Shown: positions 42,732 through 48,098 of the stretch, in pieces
Position numbering within the stretch: the first letter of the stretch is position 1
How the letters are laid out: each line of letters starts with the position of its first letter
Origin: Prevotella sp. UBA2756
Lineage (GTDB): Bacteria > Bacteroidota > Bacteroidia > Bacteroidales > Bacteroidaceae
Length of the DNA stretch: 48,098 bases
Assembly: GCA_002353205.1 (NCBI GenBank)
Contig: DEJE01000045.1
Span: 338 to 48,435 of the forward strand
Reading direction: 5' to 3'
Position numbers and translations under genes: made by a program
The notes under the pieces: model-generated
What the model was told of the DNA's origin: nothing
The model's input: the letters and a program-made list of their open reading frames with translations, nothing else
Databases searched by the model: none

Positions 42732-42754
42732 ACGCAACCGACAACCGAGAAGAG

Positions 42755-43792
42755 ATGAAAGAATCGCGCATGCAACATATCTCCATGCTGAAAGGGCACC
42801 CGCTGGGATGGCTGGCCACGGTCGTCGCCCTGCTGCTGGCGCTGACCTCGTGTGTCGACGAGGAGGAATATGCCGACACCGTGGAAGGCAACTTCGAGGC
42901 CCTCTGGCGCATCATCGACGAGCACTACTGCTTCTTCGCCGAGAAACAGGTGGACTGGGATGCCGTGCATGCAACGTATGCGCGGAGCGTGAGGGGCGAC
43001 CTCTCGCGCAACCAGCTCTTCGAGGTGCTCACCAACATGCTCTCTGAGCTGCGCGACGGCCACGTGAACCTCTACAGCACGTTCGATGTGGGCCGCTACT
43101 GGTCGTGGCACGAGAACTATCCGCGCAATTTCTCCGACTCACTCATCGACCGATACCTCGGCACCGACTACAAGATAGCGTCGGCGCTGCGGTACAAGAC
43201 GCTCGACGACAACATCGGCTACGTGCGCTACAGCTCCTTCGCTTCTGAGATAGGCGAGGGGAACCTCGACGCCGTGCTGATGGACCTTGCTCCCTGCCGC
43301 GCCCTCATCATCGACGTGCGCGACAATGGCGGCGGTCTGCTGACGATGGCCGAGCTGCTGGCCTCGCGCTTCACCGACGAGAAGCTGCTCGTGGGCTACA
43401 TGAGGCACAAGAGCGGCAAGGGACACGACGATTTCTCCGGCATGGAAGCGCAGCACCTGAAGCCCTCGAAGGGCATGCGGTGGCACAAACCCGTCTTCGT
43501 GCTCACCAATCGCCAGGTGTTCAGCGCCGCCAACGAGTTTGTGAAATACATGAAATGCTGTCCGCGCGTCACCATCGTGGGCGACCAGACGGGTGGGGGA
43601 GCGGGCCTCCCCTTCACGAGCGAGCTGCCCAACGGGTGGACGGTGCGCTTCTCGGCCTGTCCGATGTACGACCGCGACGGCCGTTCCACCGAAGACGGCA
43701 TCGCTCCCGACGTGCCGGCAGCCCTGACCAGCGCCGACTTCGCCCGCGGTCGCGACACCATCATCGAGACGGCGCGCGCACTGGTGCCCTGA
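42755..43792 (+). CDS. S41-family peptidase lipoprotein
   Basis: A 345-residue lipoprotein (signal peptide with lipobox LTSC, Cys 33, then VDEEE). The S41 (tail-specific protease) fold is visible: ISTAL-like N-terminal helical region, GYVRYSSFASEIGEGNLDAV, CRALIIDVRDNGGGLLTMAE, and FVLTNRQVFSAANEFVKYMK with the likely catalytic Ser at 257, then VGDQTGGGAGLPF. The Lys of the Ser-Lys dyad found in CtpA (TfGKG) is not at the usual place, so it may belong to the S41B/tricorn-like branch. No PDZ domain is evident. Acidic residues after the lipid-bearing Cys suggest surface export. Substrate unknown. Confidence 0.82.
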   Translation: MKESRMQHISMLKGHPLGWLATVVALLLALTSCVDEEEYADTVEGNFEALWRIIDEHYCFFAEKQVDWDAVHATYARSVRGDLSRNQLFEVLTNMLSELRDGHVNLYSTFDVGRYWSWHENYPRNFSDSLIDRYLGTDYKIASALRYKTLDDNIGYVRYSSFASEIGEGNLDAVLMDLAPCRALIIDVRDNGGGLLTMAELLASRFTDEKLLVGYMRHKSGKGHDDFSGMEAQHLKPSKGMRWHKPVFVLTNRQVFSAANEFVKYMKCCPRVTIVGDQTGGGAGLPFTSELPNGWTVRFSACPMYDRDGRSTEDGIAPDVPAALTSADFARGRDTIIETARALVP

Positions 43793-43861
43793 ACACAGGC
43801 GCATTTCCTGTCGAGTAGACTGCGTCAGTGACGCAGTCGGTTATCAAAAATAAAGGAATAA

Positions 43862-44650
43862 ATGATTACCCTGAACTCCCTCACCATAGGCTATCAGCAG
43901 AAGAACAACCGCAAGGTGGTGGCCGAAAACATCAACGCCGACATCCTTGCGGGCGAGCTGACTTGCCTCATAGGGCCCAACGGCGTGGGCAAGAGCACCC
44001 TGCTGCGCACCCTGAGCGCCTTCCAGCCACCGCTGGCGGGCGAGATTGCCGTCGACGGGCAGCCGCTGTCGCGCCTCACCGACCGCCAGTTGTCGCACCT
44101 CATCGGCGTGGTGCTCACCACGAAACCCGACGTGCAGAACATGACCGTCTTTGAACTCGTGGCACTGGGGCGCTCGCCTTATACGGGCTTTTGGGGGCGG
44201 CTGACAGAGAAAGACCGCACCGTCGTCGACGAGAGCATCGCACTGGTGGGCATCGAGCATCTCGCCGAGCGCGTCGTGCAGACCCTCAGCGACGGTGAGC
44301 GGCAGAAGATGATGATTGCCAAAGCGCTGGCCCAGCAGACCCCCGTGATCTATCTCGACGAGCCAACAGCCTTCCTCGACTATCCGAGCAAGGTGGACAT
44401 GCTGCAGCTGCTGCACCAGCTGGCCCATCAGACCGACAAGACCATCTTCCTGTCCACGCACGACCTGGAGCTGGCCTTGCAGCTTGCCGACCGCTTGTGG
44501 CTGATGCAGCCCGGGCGCGAACTGTCGGTAGGCACACCGCGCGAGCTGGCCGACGACGGTTGTCTGTCGTCGTTTCTCGACCGTCCCGGCTTGCATTTCG
44601 AGCCGCAGTCGATGTCGATAAAAGTGAATCAAAAAGAGTGTTCCCAATGA
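43862..44650 (+). CDS. Iron-siderophore/cobalamin-type ABC transporter ATP-binding protein
   Basis: A 262-residue ABC ATPase of the FecE/FepC/BtuD group. Walker A GPNGVGKST (about 38-46); the family hallmark VFELVALGRSPYTGFWGRL; signature LSDGERQKMMIAKALAQ; Walker B VIYLDEPTAFLD; H-loop STHD. The family energises import of ferric siderophores, haem or vitamin B12 with a FecCD-type permease. Neither the permease nor a substrate-binding protein is within the window downstream (the next gene is a helical protein), so it is an orphan here. The signature has Asp in place of the second Gly (LSDGE), which is common in this subgroup. Confidence 0.87.
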   Translation: MITLNSLTIGYQQKNNRKVVAENINADILAGELTCLIGPNGVGKSTLLRTLSAFQPPLAGEIAVDGQPLSRLTDRQLSHLIGVVLTTKPDVQNMTVFELVALGRSPYTGFWGRLTEKDRTVVDESIALVGIEHLAERVVQTLSDGERQKMMIAKALAQQTPVIYLDEPTAFLDYPSKVDMLQLLHQLAHQTDKTIFLSTHDLELALQLADRLWLMQPGRELSVGTPRELADDGCLSSFLDRPGLHFEPQSMSIKVNQKECSQ

Positions 44651-44681
44651 TAGTATTCACCTTTTAAAAAACAAACGTACA

Positions 44682-45098
44682 ATGGAAACTGAAGAATTGA
44701 AGAAACAGGCAGCCGAAGCTGCTGAAAACGTGAAGGAGGCCGCTGGCGACCTGAAAGAGAAAGCCAGCGAAGTGCTGAACGACATCAGCCAGAACGAGAC
44801 CGTAAAGGCTGTGCGCGAGAAGGTGGAAGACCTTGTCAGCGAGGAGAACCTGAAGGCTGTGCAAGAGAAAGTCAACGGTGTCATCGACGACATCAAGGAG
44901 AACGAGACCGTGAAGGCCGTCACCGGCAAGGTGGAAGAGGTGGTGGATCAGCTCACTTCCAACGAGACGGTTCAGCAGGCGAGCGAGTTTGTGAAAGAAC
45001 AGGGCGAGCGTGCGGGGCAGTTCCTCAAGGATAGCGCCGAGAGCATCAGCCAGAGCGGACTGTTCAAGAAACTGAAAGACATTGCCGGAATCGATTGA
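44682..45098 (+). CDS. Amphipathic helical repeat protein of unknown function
   Basis: A 138-residue protein without signal peptide or membrane segment. It is built from four degenerate charged repeats around NETVKAVREKVEDLV, NLKAVQEKVNGVIDDIK, NETVKAVTGKVEEVV and NETVQQASEFVKEQ, each about 32 residues, forming continuous amphipathic helices. This recalls YtxH/LEA or apolipoprotein-like proteins that bind membranes or protect from stress, but family assignment is uncertain. Its ATG lies 31 bases after the ABC ATPase stop; co-transcription is likely. The 120 bases after the stop contain GAGTTTC words and the palindrome CCGAAGCTTCGG but no gene. Confidence 0.75.
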   Translation: METEELKKQAAEAAENVKEAAGDLKEKASEVLNDISQNETVKAVREKVEDLVSEENLKAVQEKVNGVIDDIKENETVKAVTGKVEEVVDQLTSNETVQQASEFVKEQGERAGQFLKDSAESISQSGLFKKLKDIAGID

Positions 45099-45218
45099 CG
45101 AACCGCAGCAGAAGCCGGAGTTTCTGTAACCGCAAGGTTTCTGGGGAGTTCCAATAAACAGGAGTTTCGGGAGTTTCAGACTTTTTCTGAAGCTTCCGAA
45201 GCTTCGGGATGACAGTCT

Positions 45219-46262
45219 TCACTCCTGCTGCTTCTGCTGTTCCTGAGCCTGCTGCTTCGCCTGCATGGTGTTTTCCAGAAACTGTCTGATGTCGCGCGTA
45301 ATCTTCTGAAACTCTTCCGACGTCATGTAACCCATGTTTTTTTTCAGCATCTGCGCCAGATCCTGCGTGCTGTGCGTGTAGCACGACAGCTCGTTGCGCA
45401 TCTGTGTGCCGTGCACCGACTGCCGTCGAATCTCGTTTTCGCGCTCACCGACGAGGTGCTTGCACACCTTTCCCACGACGGGAATGACCATTTTGTCGAA
45501 GAGGTGGTGCCCCTGGATATATAAATAGGTGGTCTGCGGCGTGACGCCCAGCTCTTCCTGCAGCTCTCGCTTCAGTGCCAGGTAGCTCTCTTTGGCGTCG
45601 GGATGCCTGCGTTGCAGTTCGCCCACTCTCACGTAGCATTTGTGTTTCAGCCGCTGGATGCAGGCGTACGGGTTGTCGAGCGAGAATCCGCCCAGTTCGA
45701 TCACCTTGTTGAAGTCGGTGATCGAGAACTCGTTGTAGATGCCTTTGCGGTAGTGCCAGATGCTCCACACGAAGAGCGGGAAGATGGCTTCGGAGTACAT
45801 GCGCATGAATTCGGTGAAGTCGATGACGTAGCGGTCGTTGAGCGTCACTGCCACGCAAACGTTGTGGAGCGACGGAGCGTAGCACTGCAGGTTCTCGATC
45901 GAGTAGGCGTAGGTGTGGAAGACGCTGGGATTGTCCATCATCTTGCGGCTCGTCTCGGTGACGCCGCGCAGCAGGTAGTCGTAATCGGCGTCGACACAGC
46001 AGATGAGGTCGCGCCCCGTTCGCTTGTCGAGGAGGTTCATCAGCACCGATTTCTTGCCGCGCTCAAGTCGTCTGTGCGACGGGAGCATCACCTCGAAGTA
46101 GTGCTCCTCGTTCTCGAAACTGCTGAGCACAGTGCGCCAGAAGAAGACGTCGTCGTAGCTCTCCACGTAGGCAGCGATGCGCCTGCGCGACTTTCTCGAC
46201 TTCAGCCTGTTGGCCGCCTCCAGATAGCTTGATGATATATTGTCCTTGAGTCGTGATGCCAT
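45219..46262 (-). CDS. DUF4435/TOPRIM-type protein, candidate AriB-like effector
   Basis: A 347-residue protein matching the DUF4435 family, the effector component (AriB) of the PARIS anti-phage system. TOPRIM catalytic features are visible: the Glu of the first strand in AAYVESYDDVFFW (E34) and a DxD in LICCVDADYDY (D91, D93). The middle part is helical with aromatic clusters; the last about 20 residues are Gln-rich. It is the second gene of an operon, starting 19 bases after the ATPase stop. In known PARIS systems AriB is a toxic nuclease held and released by AriA; that this pair works so is inference. The TOPRIM residues are intact, so it does not look decayed. Confidence 0.8.
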   Translation of the reverse strand: MASRLKDNISSSYLEAANRLKSRKSRRRIAAYVESYDDVFFWRTVLSSFENEEHYFEVMLPSHRRLERGKKSVLMNLLDKRTGRDLICCVDADYDYLLRGVTETSRKMMDNPSVFHTYAYSIENLQCYAPSLHNVCVAVTLNDRYVIDFTEFMRMYSEAIFPLFVWSIWHYRKGIYNEFSITDFNKVIELGGFSLDNPYACIQRLKHKCYVRVGELQRRHPDAKESYLALKRELQEELGVTPQTTYLYIQGHHLFDKMVIPVVGKVCKHLVGERENEIRRQSVHGTQMRNELSCYTHSTQDLAQMLKKNMGYMTSEEFQKITRDIRQFLENTMQAKQQAQEQQKQQE

Positions 46263-46281
46263 GTCTCTTCACCTCTCTTTC

Positions 46282-47085
46282 TCACGTCGTGATGTCGCTC
46301 ACCTCGGTCACACGGTCCATCCATCCGTTCATGATGACGGCCGGAGAGTGGGTCGTAAGGATGATCTGCACCTGCGGGTTGAGTTCGAGAATGATGTCGA
46401 TGAGCCGCTGTTGCCAGTCAACATGGAGGCTCACCTCGGGCTCGTCCATGAAGAGCACGTAGGGCAGACCGTCTTCCACGAGCACGGTGAGCATGATGAT
46501 GAGCATCTGCTTCTCGCCGCTCGACAGCTGATAGGGCACCAGCTGTTCGCCGATTTGTGAGAAACGGATTTCGTTCTCCGTGCGCACAATCTTCTTCCCT
46601 GTCTCGCGGAAGAGCTCGTCGAGCAGGTCCTGGAAGCGCTTTTTCGGTCCGCTCATGCGCTGTGCCTCTTCGGTGTCGCCGTTTTGCAGGGCCGCAATGA
46701 TCTTGTTGCCCATGTTCACCTGGTAGTCGAGATATTTGCGCTGCAGGCGGTAGAGCTGGAAGTCGAGGGCTGAAGCGATGCGCGAGTCCACCTGGTTCAT
46801 CGTGTCTTGGTCGAGTACCGGCTGGTCCATCGACCTGACAACGTCGAAACGTATGTGCGTGGCGTCGGCGGGCGATGTCGTCACATGCACACCTTTGAGC
46901 AGATGGTTCACGATGTCGCCGTTGGTGCTCACGCTTCTCACCACTTTGTTCAGTATGGTGCTCTTGCCCACACCGTTGATGCCGCTGAGGATATTCACCT
47001 GCCGGTCGAGGTTCCACACCACGTGGCGCCGCCCGTTCCACAGCGAGTCGATCTCAATCTGTTCGATGTAGTCTGCGTATTTCAT
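46282..47085 (-). CDS. AAA/ABC-type ATPase, candidate AriA-like sensor
   Basis: A 267-residue SMC/ABC-like ATPase. Walker A GINGVGKST (residues 35-43), a helical insertion (about 95-170) in place of a long coiled coil, signature LSSGEKQ (187-193), Walker B YVLFMDEPEVSLH (D214, E215) and H-loop LTTHSP (H246). This is the AAA_21/AAA_15 arrangement found in AriA, OLD and Septu ATPases. It is shorter than the AriA proteins I know of (about 450 residues or more), so it may be a minimal form. It is the first gene of a two-gene operon with the DUF4435 protein and has a promoter at 47110-47117. Confidence 0.85.
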   Translation of the reverse strand: MKYADYIEQIEIDSLWNGRRHVVWNLDRQVNILSGINGVGKSTILNKVVRSVSTNGDIVNHLLKGVHVTTSPADATHIRFDVVRSMDQPVLDQDTMNQVDSRIASALDFQLYRLQRKYLDYQVNMGNKIIAALQNGDTEEAQRMSGPKKRFQDLLDELFRETGKKIVRTENEIRFSQIGEQLVPYQLSSGEKQMLIIMLTVLVEDGLPYVLFMDEPEVSLHVDWQQRLIDIILELNPQVQIILTTHSPAVIMNGWMDRVTEVSDITT

Positions 47086-47109
47086 GTCTCTATGGTTTCA
47101 ACTTTTCGG

Positions 47110-47117
47110 CAAATATA
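47110..47117 (-). promoter_or_regulatory. Promoter -7 element of the ATPase-DUF4435 operon
   Basis: TATATTTG on the minus strand, 24 bases upstream of the ATPase ATG. It diverges from the tRNA-Leu promoter about 65 bases away. Confidence 0.7.
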
Positions 47118-47157
47118 GTAAAATCTTGCGAATTATGAATGAAGAATGACGTTTTTT

Positions 47158-47188
47158 TTTGTGTTTTCGCAAAAAAGGCGTACCTTTG
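47158..47188 (+). promoter_or_regulatory. Promoter of tRNA-Leu(UAG)
   Basis: TTTG (47158-47161), 19 bases, TACCTTTG (47181-47188), 12 bases before the tRNA. Confidence 0.8.
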
Positions 47189-47200
47189 CAGCCGTTATTT

Positions 47201-47282
47201 GCGCCTGTGGCGGAATTGGTAGACGCGCTAGACTTAGGATCTAGTGTCTCGCGACGTGCAGGTTCGAGTCCTGTCAGGCGCA
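47201..47282 (+). tRNA. tRNA-Leu (anticodon UAG)
   Basis: An 82-base tRNA with a long variable arm (TGTCTCGCGACG region) as in class II tRNAs. Acceptor GCGCCTG pairs with CAGGCGC plus A; anticodon stem CTAGA/TCTAG with loop CTTAGGA; T arm TGCAGGTTCGAGTCCTG. It probably shares its transcript with glyS, whose ATG is 20 bases downstream and which has no separate promoter. Confidence 0.95.
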
Positions 47283-47301
47283 CATTCAAATCATTTTTAT
47301 C

Positions 47302-48098
47302 ATGGCACAGGAAGACGTTTTTAAAAAGATTGTGAGCCACTGCAAGGAGTACGGATTCGTATTCCCCAGCAGTGAAATATATGATGGGTTGGGCGCCGTC
47401 TACGACTACGGTCAGAACGGCGTGGAGTTGAAGAACAACATCAAGGAGTATTGGTGGAAATCAATGGTGCTGCTCCACGAGAACATCGTAGGCATCGACT
47501 CCGCTATCTTCATGCACCCCACCATCTGGAAGGCCAGCGGACACGTGGATGCTTTCAACGACCCGCTGATCGACAACCGCGACTCGAAGAAACGCTATCG
47601 TGCCGACGTGCTCATCGAAGACCAGATTGCCAAGTACGAGGAGAAGATCCAGAAGGAAATCGACAAGGCTGCCAAGCGTTTCGGCGACAGTTTCGACGAG
47701 CAGAAGTTCCGCGAGACCAACGCACGCGTGCTGGAGAACCAGCAGAAGCGCGACGCTCTGCACGAACGCTACGCCAAGGCCATGAACGCCATGGACCTCG
47801 ACGAGCTGAAGCAGATCATCATCGACGAGGAAATCGTATGCCCCATCAGCGGAACGCGCAACTGGACCGACGTTCGCCAGTTCAACCTCATGTTCTCCAC
47901 CGAGATGGGAGCATCGGCCGACAACTCCATGAAGGTCTATCTGCGTCCTGAGACGGCGCAGGGCATCTTCGTCAACTACCTGAACGTGCAGAAGACCGGA
48001 CGCATGAAGATTCCGTTCGGCATCGCACAGATCGGTAAGGCCTTCCGTAACGAAATCGTCGCCCGCCAGTTCATCTTCCGTATGCGCGAGTTCGAGCA
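47302..48098 (+). CDS. glyS: Glycyl-tRNA synthetase, 5' part
   Basis: The first 265 codons of a class II (alpha2 type) GlyRS; the gene runs off the window. It begins MAQEDVFKKIVSHCKEYGFV. Visible are the catalytic-domain starts GLGAVYDYGQNGVELKNNIK, GIDSAIFMHPTIWKASGHVD and motif 2 with RPETAQGIFVNYLNV and AFRNEIVARQFIFRMREFE. A charged insertion (about residues 95-165) lies between motif 1 and motif 2, as in the eukaryote/Bacteroidota-like alpha2 form. It charges tRNA-Gly. The symbol glyS follows common use; alpha2 enzymes are also called glyQS. Confidence 0.93.
   Translation, partial: MAQEDVFKKIVSHCKEYGFVFPSSEIYDGLGAVYDYGQNGVELKNNIKEYWWKSMVLLHENIVGIDSAIFMHPTIWKASGHVDAFNDPLIDNRDSKKRYRADVLIEDQIAKYEEKIQKEIDKAAKRFGDSFDEQKFRETNARVLENQQKRDALHERYAKAMNAMDLDELKQIIIDEEIVCPISGTRNWTDVRQFNLMFSTEMGASADNSMKVYLRPETAQGIFVNYLNVQKTGRMKIPFGIAQIGKAFRNEIVARQFIFRMREFE

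Overview
The window looks like a chromosomal segment of a Bacteroidales bacterium, most probably a Prevotellaceae member. The evidence is: repeated promoters of the Bacteroidota type (TTTG, about 20 nt, then TAnnTTTG close to the start codon); almost no Shine-Dalgarno sequences; a BspA-like leucine-rich-repeat surface protein; a very large SCKDYDDD lipoprotein with a coiled coil; secreted proteins ending in short C-terminal domains of the type IX secretion (T9SS type A) kind; and a guaB / two PPIases / OstA-like / mutL gene order typical of Bacteroidales. This is inference from gene content; no marker such as 16S rRNA is present.

Layout. 1-216 is unassigned. 217-4273 holds a BspA-like secreted protein and a small acidic protein reached through an unusually good Shine-Dalgarno. 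4274-4720 is a repeat-rich convergent spacer containing a perfect 16-bp inverted repeat. 4721-7189 (minus) is a CotH-type secreted protein. 7438-15766 is guaB followed by a tightly packed envelope-biogenesis run (two parvulin-type chaperones, an OstA/LptA-like protein) ending in mutL. 15960-17897 has an OmpA-family porin, a double-ACT protein and tRNA-Val(UAC). 17935-18902 is a gene-free repeat zone. 18903-26464 carries purB, an RNA pseudouridine synthase with an RGG/QGGY-rich head, asnS and an eight-repeat MBG surface protein. 26530-32881 is a surface module: a large lipoprotein under two strong promoters, a small lipoprotein and a second OmpA-family protein. 32936-36118 holds a 9-bp tandem repeat, lolD and a CPA2-type antiporter (both minus). 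36178-38483 has asd, a two-gene toxin-antitoxin locus and tRNA-Val(GAC). 39015-45098 holds topoisomerase IV subunit A, a DUF3316-like protein, an S41 peptidase lipoprotein, an orphan siderophore-type ABC ATPase and an amphipathic helical protein. 45219-47085 (minus) is an AAA/ABC ATPase plus DUF4435/TOPRIM pair. tRNA-Leu(UAG) and the 5' part of glyS close the window.

How it fits together. Most of the window is core housekeeping (purine synthesis, tRNA charging, mismatch repair, lysine/threonine/methionine precursor synthesis, topology) mixed with outer-membrane biogenesis and surface display. Two loci look like accessory stress or defence systems: the toxin-antitoxin pair and, most interesting, the ATPase plus DUF4435 pair, whose parts match the architecture of the PARIS anti-phage system (AriA/AriB) in a short form. 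A second theme is the intergenic DNA: at least six different families of short tandem or palindromic repeats sit in the spacers, two of them sharing an exact 22-bp period and two sharing the word CCGGAATAACG.
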